A DNA stretch of 64,000 nucleotides from Alviniconcha marisindica. Taxonomy: Eukaryota; Mollusca; Gastropoda; Provannidae. The notes beneath the pieces were generated by a model, which saw only the letters and a list, made by a program, of their open reading frames with translations, had not been told where the DNA came from and searched no databases. Numbering within the stretch: the stretch's first letter is position 1; each line of letters opens with the position of its first letter. This document shows, one piece after another, positions 1 through 11,699 of this stretch. Where the stretch lies: assembly GCA_018857735.1 (NCBI GenBank), contig JABMCL010003210.1, positions 85,001-149,000 on the forward strand, read 5' to 3'. Made by a program: the position numbers and the translations under genes.

Positions 1-311
1 GTGACTTGTAACCAAAGATTTTGTTTTAAAATATTCAGTTGATTTTATTTTCGATTTGTTATGACGTTTAGCGGGACTGGATGGAGAACACACCGTCAGG
101 TGTCACAGCTGGTGTGGCCTCTTTGCTCTCGCTCCTTTGCTGACGTGAAAATTCAACTTCCGTACCCGATATTAAAGAGGCGGTGCGTGCTACACGGGAC
201 AACTAGCACTCCTGTTGTCCGTCGCCACCGCTAATCGTTACCGACGAATCTCAGCGTGGAAATTAAAGCTTTGGCAATTCAAAATGAAACCATCAATTCT
301 GATGTATTGGA

Positions 312-405
312 AATCAACACACAAGGGAGTTAATTAGCGTTCGAAATGAATATCACAAGTACAACGACAACAAAGACCTGAGTCGCCTACAGTAACTCTC
401 ATTTG
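312..405 (+). repeat. Single arm of the fold-back element
   Basis: Shares the order aatcaacacacaaggg, gttaattagcg, caaagacctgagtcgcc, taactctca with the arm at 676-761. The second arm and loop are absent. Confidence 0.7.
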
Positions 406-675
406 ACATGTATACAATATTAATATATATATGTATGTACATAATACAAAATGTTCACCATAATTATTGTCATCATTTAAAGTGCTTACTTCTACCTGTG
501 GGACAGACCAAGTTTTCAGAAGGCTGGCTCCTTTAAAGGTCGTTATTCCGGCAATAGCTAGGAGTGAAGGCTAACTGGAGAGTTGTAACGCCGCCACATA
601 CACTGACGTAACTATGACGGCGCTTAAAAAAAAAGCTTAAACCAAGAACGAGGCCCACAGCGCTCGTCAGTGCAG

Positions 676-883
676 AATCAACACACAAGGGAGTTAATTA
701 GCGCTCGAAAGACATACAAGCACAACAAAGACCTGAGTCGCCTACAGTAACTCTCACCTGGATGTACCTCTGGCGGAGTTTTTGTACCTTGCCAGGTGAG
801 AGTTACCGTAGGCGACTCGGGTCCTTCTTGTTGTGCTAGTGTGATGTCTTTCGAGTGCGAATTAACTCCCTTGTGTGTTGATT
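676..883. mobile_element. Fold-back (MITE-like) element, near-perfect 90-bp inverted repeat
   Basis: The arm at 676-761 is matched in inverted form by 792-883, leaving a loop of about 30 bases. Outer ends read aatcaacacacaagg, inner ends ctctcacctgg. Further copies of one arm occur at 312-405 and 7270-7410. No coding capacity, so a non-autonomous DNA element is the best reading. Confidence 0.75.
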
Positions 884-1030
884 ATGACAGTGCTTGTCGA
901 TCAGGAAAACAACAACACAGAAACTGCGTGAAAACTCGTCAGAGACGGGGCGAATAGCATATATCATTAATTCAATAATAATTAAAGCGCAAAATCTTGT
1001 CAGTGCGTACCGTATTCTAACTGAGCCGGC

Positions 1031-1093
1031 TCGCGCGCACGCACGCACGCACACACACACGCACGCACGCACACACGCACGCACGCACACAAA

Positions 1094-1133
<40 letters not shown>

Positions 1134-1164
1134 ACACACCACACACACACACACACACTACAAA
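1031..1164. repeat. (CA)n/(CGCA)n tract
   Basis: Alternating CA with GCAC variants over about 130 bases. Open frames here on both strands are simple-sequence artefacts. Confidence 0.9.
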
Positions 1165-3317
1165 TACATGCATTTCCGTGGTGATGGGTTGGTACAGTGA
1201 GAAGAAAACGACTGATCAGTATGCAGTAGAGAAGAGATGGATTTTCAGTTCTGATTTGAAGTTTTGACTGAAGACGAATAGATAATAATAATAATAGATA
1301 GTGTAGATAAGCAGTCCGCAGCATCGGCCAGACCAGAAGACGAAGTACACCACTGTGCCGGAGCGGCAGCCGGGCCCCCCACTGAGTAAAGCGTGTTGAA
1401 CCTCGGGGCGAACTGGGCCCCCTTGGCCGCTCCGCTCACAGTGCTTACTGTTTGTGTTGGCGAGCCATTGGTCAGCAAGGCCGTAGGATCGACAGAATTA
1501 TATCACACTAATCACATTCCACCCAACTTCACTGCCTTTGCAAAGGGTCTGTCAGAGTCGGGGGTCGGTCTCAGGCTTACGTACAATGCCACACTAGCCC
1601 TGTGTTGTGTGGCGTGTGTTCACTCTGTTCACACTTTGTGTCAGCCGGGTGTGTCAGCGGACACAGCGGTATTAAAAGGACGACAGGGGAGTCAGAGAAA
1701 TAATTATGTGCAGTGGAGGCCGCCTTAGACGTTATCATACGAAGTTCCAATGTTCACTTAGAGCGCATTAATTTTCTGATTGTCTTCCATCTGTATTTTG
1801 AATCTGTCTTGACTTTAGCATTGGACAGTCGGTTCCTGGAGGCCCGCGGCATATTTCACGCCGGGTTACGCTGACGCCCCCCCCCCCCTCCCCCGCCACA
1901 ATCAACACACACACACAGCACCACCACCACCAACAACAACAAAACTACATGTATAACGAAGTTTGAAAAATTCTGAAGTTTTCAGATAGGTCTACCACGA
2001 TAGACAACCCTGCTGTAAACGCTTCTTTTTTCTGAAAGGAAGCAGGCCTTGTTTGTTTTGTTTTGTTTTTGTTTTTTGTTCCCGCGTCTGTAAACTGAGT
2101 TGTATAATCATTCTTCTCGACAGTAACTTTTGCCGTCTCCACTGACTGTTATTTGTATCCGCTAGCACAACAGCAGCCACTTACATGATCATGACATTGC
2201 GTTACAGTTCAACACAATGTCATCATTAGATTTTTATAGGAAAAAATATTAGATTTACATGAAACAATAAAATAATAACCTAACCTAATGTAATATAATA
2301 CATTAGTTATCATATGCCATGTTGCAGTTGAATAATATGAATGGAACTGATGGAGAGAGAGAAGGGGAAAAAAGGGGTGGGGTGGGGTCTCTTTAAAGAT
2401 GCTGCCAACATAAATATTGTTGAAACATGTCACTCACAGGAATTGTTCACGTGAAAGGTGTCGCCCGCCCTTCCTTGAAACAATCACCAACCCTTTTATT
2501 TATGCATTCTGTTCATTCGGCCATTCACATCTATTTCTCTGTATGCGTGTAATTACGTGTGCGCGTGTACGCGTGCGAAAGGTGTCGCCCACCTAGAAAC
2601 AAGCAAAATAAGTAGCTGTGTAGTAGCAGAGTGGATGGCTTCACGCCTGCATGCATGGTTTCCCACCAAAGGGGCCGACAGCCTGCAGGGCGGTGTGACG
2701 GGTTGTAAGGCCAGCAAGGGGCACTTTACGATGACAGTTATAGCCTTGTCAAGCTGGACAGTTAGTTCTCCAAGACTGGTTCACACTACATCCAGCAGCA
2801 CTGCTTGATCCGGTCAACGCCTTGTGTGAAACCAGCAAATCTAACTCGCCGTGTTAAAACATCTTTTCGTTCAGCCCCGTCGCAGACGTGTACAGAAGCA
2901 TCCGTGAAATGTTTACACGGACAGAATCTGATTAGCTGCTATCTTTGCCCCTCAACTACTGAAAGAGAAGTCCGTTCTTGTCGCAACAAATAAACGCTGT
3001 GAAAGCCCTGTGATACTAATCACTACTATTGGCGTCGCTTTTATGGCGGCAGATTTGTCAATATTTGCAAATTAGATTTGCTGCGAGTCAGTTTTGAAAC
3101 TGCAAAAAAACAGAAACAGTTAGGACGTCACGAAGCTGAAGCAGGTTGAGCCGTGGCGCCACTGAGTTCTACTTGGTCCAGTCCAGAAGTCCTGCAAGTT
3201 GACAGACTGAAGATCTTCTCTGTTATGAATATTTAATATACAAAATATTTGTCAGGTCAAAGTCGATCCTCTCTACTTTAAAATTACCTCAGTTACTTGG
3301 AACAAACTGATATCAGT
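1165..3317. other. Upstream non-coding DNA, nothing recognised
   Basis: No exon-like frame with domain content. Holds a C run (1878-1893), a short (CAA)n stretch near 1930 and a G-rich purine stretch near 2350. Promoter elements could not be singled out. Confidence 0.5.
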
Positions 3318-3660
3318 TATATAACAAATTATACCAGTCATTAACTGAGTGTGCGCATGCGTTAAGACGTCTGTTTCTAACGGAGGGTTGGGGATGTGTG
3401 AACCTAATGATTTTTCTTTAATTTGAGAGTTTTTACGTTTTGGTTTGACACAGAGAAAGCATTATTCCAGGTTATTTTGGGTTTGCTATAACTAAGTATT
3501 AGTGTATGCAGATTGAGAGAAAGGGGGCGTATGTATAAGAGTGTGCATGTGCGTGTGGTTCATGATTTGAGATATGTTCTTCGTTGTGCGATCGAACGAC
3601 AGCTTTAATTTCCCCCTGGGATTAATAAAGTATATTGTTATTGTTGTTATTGTTATTCAT
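3318..3660 (+). mobile_element. 5'-truncated LINE 3' end (CR1/Rex1-like)
   Basis: About 340 bases match the 3' UTR of the LINE at 45225-45575, including gtgtgcgcatgcgtta, ggttggggatgtg, the segment tttaatttccccctggga-ttaataaag and a (TTGTTA)n tail. No coding sequence remains. Such 5'-truncated copies are typical of target-primed insertion. Confidence 0.8.
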
Positions 3661-3809
3661 CTCGTTATGATGACGTCACAAAGGCATTATTTAAAATCGT
3701 GTGACTTAAACCGCGAAGACTGAAATAGATTCAGCGGGTCGAGCACCAACTCGTGGCTTTGACATAGACTTCTTTATTTATCAGATGACAAAGAATTTTC
3801 GTCGCCGCA

Positions 3810-3836
3810 ATGGATTTGTCAGTGGCGCTCCTTCTC
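3810..3836 (+). CDS. Candidate first coding exon (signal peptide start)
   Basis: An ATG in a strong start context (gccgcaATGG; G at -3 and +4) opens a hydrophobic stretch, MDLSVALLL, and is followed by a fair donor (gtcagt) at 3837 in phase 0. That is the phase needed by the exon at 5354. Joined, the N-terminus would be MDLSVALLL-VSRALQPLAC, a short but possible signal peptide. An out-of-frame ATG lies at 3785. A perfect 30-bp tandem repeat follows directly downstream. The real first exon may lie elsewhere, so this is a weak call. Confidence 0.3.
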
Positions 3837-3872
3837 GTCAGTCTTTACTTCCGCCGTCCTGCTCTCCTTTTT

Positions 3873-4026
3873 CTTGCTCCTGTTGGCATGATGAACTGGA
3901 ATCTTGCTCCTGTTGGCATGATGAACTGGAATCTTGCTCCTGTTGGCATGATGAACTGGAATCTTGCTCCTGTTGGCATGATGAACTGGAATCTTGCTCC
4001 TGTTGGCATGATGAACTGGAATCTTG
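3873..4026. repeat. Perfect 30-bp tandem repeat, five copies
   Basis: The unit cttgctcctgttggcatgat+gaactggaat repeats five times without a change. As 30 is a multiple of three, several frames stay open on both strands. Perfect identity suggests a very recent expansion. It follows the candidate start codon at 3810. Confidence 0.9.
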
Positions 4027-5353
4027 AAGCTGTCTCCCCTGGCCTGTGTTGTGACTGTCTGGCATTGCTGCAGTTCTCTTAACCCGAAGGTGCGGCGCAC
4101 GACAAGAGATCCGACAGGCGGCCTTCAAACGTTGCATGTGCCGGCAAAGCCTGGTGGTGCAGGCGGGCTGAGCGCCAGTGGACAGTGTTGACATTCCCAC
4201 ATCACCGCCTTGTTGAGGACCGGAGATCGATACACTGCCTGGCGCTATGGATCTGATAAGTGCAGCTCTCGGTACGGTGGTGTGCATGTAATCCAACGCC
4301 GTTTGCAGTCACCCTGCCAGCCATGCGGAACATTCTACATAGACGCCTTTCTGTGTCCCACGATCTCCAACTGACAGTTTGATCCCGTCTTTGTTTAATC
4401 CCCCAAGGGTTTTTCCAAGCCCACAAAAAAGGGGTTTGGGAAGCCGTGTCCTTTGTAAAATTTTTTTCCAACCTTCGGAAAAGAAAAGGGGGAAAAGCAA
4501 CGCTTACATGATGTCATCTATACTGTTTTTTTAATTTAAAAAAATTTTTGGCCCTTCGGGTTCGTTACGTGTGTGGCGACCACGGTGTCTGTCACCAACA
4601 TAACTGGGCCTTTGGGTCAGTAATGGCAGCCCCGGCGTCTTTTATGACCGTAAATAAGCCTTTAACTTACTTTAAGTCGTTAATGCTGTTATTGATATAA
4701 CTAGGCCCTAATGTTACGATATGCTGACTACAATAGGCTGGCATCTCTTCAACACGGACGCAAGACTGGTGAACTTGTAAAAGTTCCATCATGTCTCCAG
4801 AGCCACTGACACCAAGCAAAGACCAGTCTCCCGTCCCATTGTCAGGAGAACCCGTCATGCCCATGCACTCTCTCACACCTGCAGTACCCTCCTGTCGTAC
4901 AGACGACAGGAAATTCTCCTTTCCCAAACACAATCAAGGATTAGAATGACCTCACTGAGGATGTGGCTTTTGCACCTACCTCTGAGTCTTTCCGATCACG
5001 TCTTCCAAAATCAGTACCCTGAGAGTAGGCCCCTGCCCCACCGGTACGTATGGTTTCTGATGGCTAGGGCTGTACCGGTCGGGGTTTGCCCCCGGTGACC
5101 GCTACGGTAGACTGGTCTAGTCGGAGACGTGAGAAGCTGGTGAGACACTTAAAACTCAGCGTTTGTGTGTGTGTGTGTGTTTGTGGTTTTGTTATCCCAA
5201 CATCAGTCTCAGGTCAGGGTACATTCTGTTTTCGAGCAAAAAGCTAGCAGTAGTCTGTCGACAGGGGGTTATAACCGTGTCGGGTGTCACACCGCCCCCT
5301 GCACGTCATTACCGCCCCCTGCACGTCATTAACGACACGGACTATGCGTGCAG
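4027..5353. other. Intergenic or first-intron DNA, nothing recognised
   Basis: No supported exon. Open frames on the minus strand (4202-4500, 4667-4933) have no family signature. Contains a short GT run at 5162-5180 and a 20-bp direct repeat (ccgccccctgcacgtcatta) at 5292-5331. Confidence 0.5.
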
Positions 5354-5423
5354 GTGTCACGGGCGCTACAACCACTGGCCTGTCCGCAGGGCGTCATCAC
5401 GCCCGGATCGGGAGCCACGCGAG
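5354..5423 (+). CDS. Exon 1 of model: N-terminal edge of C-type lectin domain
   Basis: The acceptor gcgtgcag ends at 5353 and the donor gtaagc starts at 5424. Phase is 0 in and 1 out. It reads VSRALQPLACPQGVITPGSG and on, with the first CTLD cysteine in LACPQG. In-frame stops just upstream (TAA at 5330) show that coding must enter through a splice acceptor. The last base joins exon 6206 to give an E-W junction, the usual Trp position of a CTLD start. The exon is short, so support comes mainly from phase and the next exon. Confidence 0.6.
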
Positions 5424-5469
5424 GTAAGCAGCGTCCCTAATCACCTGCTTACGTTGTGCTCAGCAGCTA

Positions 5470-6086
5470 GTGTCCCCTGCCCCCCGTACGTACTGTACTG
5501 TACCCCGCAGTACTGTCCCCAATACCCCGTAGTTGATGTATTGTAGTTAATGTCCCCAATACCCCGTAGTTAATGTCCCTTTCCCCCAGTAGTTAATGTC
5601 CCTTTCCCCAGTAGTTAATGTCCCTTTCCCCCAGTAGTTAAAGTCCCCTGCCCCCAGTAGTTAATGTCCCTTTCCCCCAATAGTTAATGTCCCCTGCCCC
5701 CAATAGTTAATGTCCCTTTCCCCCAATAGTTAATGTCCCTTTCCCCCAATAGTTAATGTCCCTTTCCACCAGTAGTTAAAGTCCCCTGCCCCCAATAGTT
5801 AATGTCCCTTTCCCCCAGTAGTTAATGTCCCCTTTCCCCCAGTAGTTAAGGTCCCTTTCCCCCAATAGTTAAAGTCCCCTGCCCCCAGTAGTTAATATCC
5901 CTTTCCCCCAGTAGTTAAAGTCCCCTGCCCCCAGTAGTTAATGTCCCCTGCCCCCAGTAGTTAATGTCCCCTGCCCCCAGTAGTTAATGTCCCATGCCCC
6001 CAGTAGTTAATATCCCCTGCCCCCAGTAGTTAATGTCCCCAGCCCCCAGTAGTTAATGTCCCCTGCCCCCAGTAGTTAATGTCTCT
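5470..6086. repeat. 23-25 bp minisatellite in intron 1
   Basis: About 24 units of the type agtagttaatgtcccctgcc+ccc, with variants ctttccc and caatagtt. C-rich on this strand. It fills the intron between the first two lectin exons and runs into (GT)n. Confidence 0.9.
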
Positions 6087-6087
6087 G

Positions 6088-6168
<81 letters not shown>
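6088..6168. repeat. (GT)n tract
   Basis: About 80 bases of uninterrupted GT ending 37 bases before the exon 2 acceptor. Confidence 0.95.
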
Positions 6169-6169
<1 letters not shown>

Positions 6170-6205
6170 CGCTGTTGTGACTGTGTGCCGTTGTATCGTC
6201 ATCAG

Positions 6206-6290
6206 AGTGGAGTCTGCGCTATGCACGGTGCTACCTGGTGGTGCCGGAAGTACACGTCACATGGGAGGAAGCAGTCAGGGTGTGTCACAG
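6206..6290 (+). CDS. Exon 2: C-type lectin domain, first strand and helix
   Basis: Acceptor tcatcag, donor gtaagt, phase 1 in and 2 out. It reads WSLRYARCYLVVPEVHVTWE then EAVRVCH, the classic CTLD opening W..x..CY followed by TWEEA...C. The exon sits just downstream of a 23-25 bp minisatellite and an 80-base (GT)n run. A 4.9 kb intron with several mobile-element copies separates it from the next lectin exon, but the split codon AG|G rebuilds cleanly across it. Confidence 0.82.
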
Positions 6291-6701
6291 GTAAGTGTTG
6301 ACTGGACTGGGATGTAAGACATTGGAAAACACTGTCCTACACGCCGTGAAAGCAGGCTAAAGTAGTAGTTTTCAGAACTCAGATAGGTCTAGTGAGTTGA
6401 AACAGTCACTGCAAAAAGCTAAGGGATGTTCAGGTCAGTGTTGTTTTATATAGTTTTGACTAGAGTACACATTCTTCAGCCTAAAGGTGTTGAAGTTTCT
6501 CAATTGCCACATCAGTCTGGTCTCTTCCTTCAGTGTGTCCGCATTGTGACTGTGATCAGTAGCGTCCTAAACGAAGAGAAAAAGGCGTTCATGACCTGCC
6601 ATCTATAATCAGGGTACAATGGTAAGAGTTGCTGCAGGCGGTTAGAGCAGGGAGTCAGCGCCTCTGGTTCCGTTCACTGGTCAGTCTCGGTGACCTCGCC
6701 G

Positions 6702-6781
6702 CCAGCGCCGGGCCGTCCTCCCCCCAAAGAGGAACGGCGCCAGCACCGGGCCGTCCTCCCCCCAAAGAGGAACGGCGCCAG
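6702..6781. repeat. 38-bp GC-rich direct repeat, two copies
   Basis: The stretch gccagc(g/a)ccgggccgtcc followed by tccccccaaagaggaacggc occurs twice in direct tandem. GC content is much higher than in surrounding DNA. Confidence 0.8.
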
Positions 6782-6904
6782 AAACTGAGCCAGGCTTCGG
6801 GAACCTGCCACTGAGCACACGTAACACTCGGTCTTCTTCCTATAACTGACCACTGTCAAAATACTGACCATTCTGTCGCCGGCTTTGGAGGGTTGCGACA
6901 GAAA

Positions 6905-7058
6905 AGAGAAGGAGGGGGGGAGAGGGGAGAGGAAGGCGAGAGGGCGAAGAGGAGGAGAGGGAAGAGGAGGAGAAACTGAGAGTTGGTGTGGAGTATGGTT
7001 CTGTGTGTCTGTGTGAGTGGTGTGGTGGAGAGAGAGAGGAGAGAGGAGAGAGAGAGAG

Positions 7059-7120
<62 letters not shown>
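6905..7120. repeat. Purine (GA/GGA)n tract
   Basis: Polypurine stretch ending in an uninterrupted (GA)n of about 45 bases. Open frames here are simple-sequence artefacts. Confidence 0.9.
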
Positions 7121-7122
<2 letters not shown>

Positions 7123-7269
7123 ACTGATGACAATTACATCGCATCATACCCGTACCACCACCATTCATCTCATCTACACGTCACCGAAAGTCAGCTAGTC
7201 GGCTTTGTGTGCAAAAAAGTGTGACGTTTCAAAGGAGAACCGATAAACACAGACAGGGGAGGATGAACC

Positions 7270-7410
7270 CACAACTGGGGAGTTAATCAGCGCTCGAAAT
7301 ACGTAAGATAAGTACAACCACAAAGACCTGACTGAGTCGCCTACGGTAACTCTCACCTGGCATGCGTGTAAATACAAAGTACATAAACTCCACCAGAGGT
7401 ACATTCTCAA
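7270..7410 (+). repeat. Fold-back element, one arm plus loop
   Basis: Matches the arm (gttaatcagcgctcgaaa, gagtcgcctacggtaact) and continues into the inverted loop sequence (actccaccagaggtac) of the element at 676-883. The opposite arm is missing. Confidence 0.7.
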
Positions 7411-8687
7411 GGGAGGATTTTAAGGGAGGATGAAACTGGTGTAACACATTCTTCTTCAACAGTTTCAACTTAGTCTAGAGTGTACGCATGTCACATTTAA
7501 AATAATATATATCGTCAGTGTTATTTATGGGCCAGCGCCGCACTGGGCAGACAGCCAGCACGCTGTGCAACGCCAGATCAGTGTTCCAGACTTACTTTAT
7601 CATTCATATAATATACACATGCCAGTCAGATTACCGTGCTAATCATATATGTGCACAAACTTGTGTTTTCTGCATCAGTGATTTAGGTCTAGCTAGGGCC
7701 GTAGGGCACTCAAACTGACGGACTTTTTGACGTTAGCATTTTCTAGCTGTGTTTTTTCTCCTTCGCAAGAGTAGAGATCAGACAAAATTTTAGTATTACT
7801 TTTTAAATGACTTGTCAAAACATCTTTGTAAAATGTTTGTCATGGCATCCCTACATGTCAGTCTAAACTTTCCTCAAGGGAGGTAAAAAGTAGCAGCCTG
7901 ATGGACACGCGAAGAAGGCCGTATAGCTGCAACCATTTTCGAACAATACCTTTATTTTATTAGGTTTTAGTTTCATGTTTAAAAACATGGGATGCTACTG
8001 ATCTTGACATACAGTTACCTTTTTTGTTTTATTTTGAGGATAGGTATGTTTCCAGTTTCAATTTGAATAGACGGCCAAGGACTCCATCCTGAAAGACATG
8101 CAAGAACCAGAACAGGTAGCGCAGTTTGCACGAAACTAGTCGCACTGCTTTAAAGTTGAACTTGGCAAGACACACGTATGACGATACAAAAACAGCTTCT
8201 TCCCGATGACTACGCGAGACTGGAACAATCAGGATGAATCTATTATCTGCTGTCTCTGCTGCCGGAGTCGCTCGCGGAATTTCGGAGTAAAGGGGACCTC
8301 CTGATGTGCTGGGAAATAAATTCGAGAGAACAGACTGCGTTTAGCCGTTTTGGATAAACAGTCGCCAAGCCACGCCCCTGTCCTAGTTCCTGTCGCGGCG
8401 TGTTTACTTCGATGAACAAGCAGCACTTGGGGAGTGTCTCGAGTCGTGCGCTTATTTGAACTTCTCGACATTTCGGAACATTGACTTTATGCCAACTGGC
8501 ACTACTCTTAGCGACAGAGAGCACTTTTCAGCAAGGCGGCCAGTATGTTTACGTTGAGCTGTTCCTGCGGCCGACCACACACTTTATTCCATCTAAAGCA
8601 TTTCCCCTTGCTGCGCCAGTTGGGGCAAGCGGGAATGAACTTTGCTCTACCGGCCTGTCGCTCTGGGTAAATGCGTGTAGAAAGCGG

Positions 8688-9075
8688 GAGGCAGGTTGGA
8701 AGTATAAAATGAAGAGTCACAAGTCGGACTGAGGTTGCTATTGTAGGGGAGCGGTGTGGCGAGTGAGGGAAGCAGGTTGGAAGCATGAATGAAGAGTCAG
8801 TCACAAGTCAGAGGTTGCTATAACATAACTTTTATTTGCACCAACCAGGAAACAGTGTAGGATCTCCCATGAGATGAACACACGAGCACCGGCCGCAACA
8901 GCAAGCAAACAACCTGCCTCTGCAGGGACACTGGGGTAAAAGGGACGCTGCCGGCCCAGCGCACAAGTTTTAACACTTTAGATAATTGGGGCCATAAAAC
9001 TCCCACCCAATCAAAAAGGAAAAGAAACCGGAAAGAAAAGGTTAAAGGGTCATGGCCCGAAACACATACAACCAT
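8688..9075 (+). mobile_element. Dispersed repeat family A, copy 1
   Basis: Shares the order gcaggttggaag, gaagagtcacaagtc, gaggttgctataa, gggacactgggg, caatcaaaaaggaaaag and ggttaaagggtcatggcc with copies at 9935-10285 and 12287-12610. The head (gcaggttggaag to gaggttgctat) is duplicated within this copy. No coding capacity. Confidence 0.75.
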
Positions 9076-9253
9076 GGTTCAGGAGCTGTGTGAGAGTCGA
9101 GGTGGACGTCCTGGACTGTCCGTCCTAACGAGCCTTCTGGTTTCCGTGGACGTAAAGATTTATTGCACCGTGCTTCGGCATTGGTCACAACTTGTCCCTA
9201 ATATGTCAACTGACATCTGAGGACATAAAGCATCACTTCATCATCATCATCAC
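9076..9253 (+). mobile_element. SINE-like element B with (ATC)n tail, copy 1
   Basis: About 180 bases match 52102-52292: caggagctgtgtgagagtcg, gggctgtccgtcctaacga-type text, tctgtggacgtaaagattta, gtcaactgacatctgagg, then (ATC)n. Fragments occur at 10043-10130 (inverted), 20820-20865 and 36800-36850 (inverted). Confidence 0.75.
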
Positions 9254-9934
9254 ACATACAATACACTCGGTTACACTATAACTGCGTAACAGAGTCTGTA
9301 CGGGAAAAGTCACAAGCAAACAAAATATTTATAACATGAAAGTAAGAGTAAAGACTGAATAACAGCAATTATCTAATAAATACACTAACCATGTGGTTTA
9401 CATGTATGCTACTATAACATGACGGTAACAAAATGAGTGATTAATAACTGATCAACCGCACAAAATGTGCCAGTATCACAGTGTCGCAGTGAGTATCAAA
9501 CTCAAAGACAGACTCGGCCATACAAAAGCCAGATCAAAACAGAAATAACGTGTTTATGATCATCCCTATCCACTAAACCATATTCAACGATTAAAATGAT
9601 TGAACATCCGACAAATATGAAGTAAACATCTTCAAAGTGTCAGCCATGATATACCATCGATTCCATGTAGAAAAATAGATCGGTAGGAAACAAATAAGTC
9701 ACATGTTATACCGCACTGAGAGCTGCACGGCCGCACAAAGGAACTATACTTTAGAGGGATAACTTTGCATTGGCAAAGCATCACTCAGACTTAACATACA
9801 ACAATGGTAATATGACATACTAGCTGCATGTCATCTAACCAGCATTAGCTGCATTCATGTTGGAAGCACTGGTCACTTTGTGGCATAATAAGAAAGAATA
9901 GAATAACTTACAAGCCATAGAAAATAACTACTTA
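9254..9934. other. Intron DNA, nothing recognised
   Basis: AT-rich sequence with no supported exon, repeat or RNA signature seen. Confidence 0.5.
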
Positions 9935-10285
9935 CAGGCTCTCCCCTGAATCAGACACATGGGTGCCCAGACAGCAGCTCAAAAACGACCTGCTGCTGCA
10001 GGGACACTGGGGGAGAGAGGACGCAGCGGTTGGTTGAGTTGATTCAGTTACGTCCACAGAAGCCGCAGGCTTATCAGGGACGGGAGCCCAGGACTGCCAC
10101 CCCGACTCTCACACAGCTCCTGAGCTCTGACGCGGCGGGCCCAGTGCGCAGGTTTTGACACTTCGTATGTTAGGGCCATAACATTTGGGTCCAATCAAAA
10201 AAGAGAAAGAACGACACAAAGAAAGGTTAAACGGTCATGGCCCTGAACACACGCAATTATAATGCACTCAGTTACATACAGAATA
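9935..10285 (+). mobile_element. Dispersed repeat family A, copy 2, with inserted inverted element B fragment
   Basis: Matches copy 1 from ggctctcccctgaatcag to ggtcatggccctgaacac, but about 90 bases at 10043-10130 are an inverted piece of element B (gttacgtccacagaag, ctctcacacagctcctgag). This is a nested insertion, so family A was present here first. Confidence 0.7.
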
Positions 10286-11220
10286 CAGTAAGTACAGCCC
10301 AAATCCGACTTACAGAGGCCCCATGCGCATTTTTCATTTTTCATTTTTCATTTTTTTTTTTTTTACCATCCTGTTTACAGTATGGAGTACTTCGACACAG
10401 GCGCGCTTGTCGAAGGAAAACTTTGACCCAGTTCGTTCTCCGCGGCGGGACTCCTGTGTTACTGGCTGTTCATGGCCTCTGATTGGCTGAAACGGCCTGT
10501 CATTCAGGCTTTAATGCTGGTTACTTTGTGTTCTCCCCAGTTTTTCCCGTTGACGTATATGCCACAAGTGGCCCTGTCACTGATGGTGTCTATACGTATT
10601 CAATCAAGATCAAGATGCTCTGCCATTTGTATAAATTGCCTTCCCTGACTGAGTAACTTGAGAATGGATGTTGGCGACTAACCTGTATTAAATGCAGGTA
10701 AAGAGGAAAGAATGGAAATTGATCCGAAATGTTAGAAATGATTATGACATTCCAGGTGCTCTCTTTGCTCGTGTAGTTGTGAAAATGTGTGGCCAAGGAG
10801 CAAAACACAACAGAACACCATCAAGAATTCCCTGTTTCAGAGCCCTAGATCTAAACGCCAACTAGGGGAACTACCTCTACCACGGACATAAAACCCTAAC
10901 AAAAGAAAATCACTGTTAAAATAACCCAAAAAACTTTTTAAAATTATCATTATTATTATTATTATTATTTTGTTGTTTTGTTTGTTTTTAGGTTGTCAGT
11001 GTTTTAAGGCTGCTTGCAGGAGTCCGGAACAGAGTACTGTAAAAACCAAGAGGATGCTGCATCAGTCAGTGCATACAATTCACAGTGTATGTTTTGTCTC
11101 AGCACCTTTTTGTTGTTGTTGTTGTTGTTGTTGTTTTTGGGTGCACTTGTCTTGATTGTAGTGTTGACAAAAGTACAGCAGCATTTTAACTTTCATTAAC
11201 GATATTATATATTATCACAG

Positions 11221-11321
11221 GTATGGGGGCAAATTGGTTGAACCAGCAGGATTCAAACTGAATGAAGAAATTGGTGCCATAGCAATTGCCACTGATCCAT
11301 CCTTGACCCAGCTATGGATAG
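11221..11321 (+). CDS. Exon 3: C-type lectin domain, central part
   Basis: Acceptor attatcacag, donor gtgagt, phase 2 in and 1 out. It encodes YGGKLVEPAGFKLNEEIGAI and ends in LTQLWIG. GGKLV and LWIG are the conserved GG.L and WIG motifs of the CTLD core. With exon 2 it gives CH-R-YGGKLVEP, a standard helix-to-strand transition. Length and motif spacing are normal for the family. Confidence 0.88.
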
Positions 11322-11699
11322 GTGAGTCTGTTACCGTTTACACTACAGCTGTCATAACAGTTTAACAAATGTTACTATAAATAACTTAACCTTGCTTCAG
11401 ATACATGAGTCTGCGCCTGTACATGATACATGAGTTTACAGCTGTCATAACTATCACTATTGAACTTTGACCCATAGCTTTAGTCAGTGACAGTTTACAG
11501 CTGTCCTAACAAGTGTTGCCATGGAACCATGACCCACCTTTAGAAAGGTGAGTCAGTACATAACAATCAGTTTACAGTCGTCAGTGTCAAACCTTGACAC
11601 AGCTTTAAAAAGAGTGCATCTTTGACTAAATAAATGAGGAATCGGCCGGATTACAGTAAACAGAAATGAAAGCTGATTGGCTGACCAACTGTGTCACAG

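Noticed and set aside
4202..4500. Minus-strand frames upstream of the gene
   Set aside because: No family motif, no splice context and poor start context; cannot be told from chance.
8229..8804. Minus-strand frames of 80-98 codons
   Set aside because: Overlap the duplicated head of repeat family A in part; no recognisable domain.
10237..10482. Frame starting MALNTRNYNALSY
   Set aside because: The start lies in the conserved end of dispersed repeat family A, present at three places.
11020..11084. Exon-like piece (CKNQEDAASVSAYNSQ) before lectin exon 3, which also resembles a CTLD helix
   Set aside because: Exon 2 joins exon 3 directly in phase and makes a normal CTLD; adding this piece breaks the reading frame on entry and duplicates a helix.
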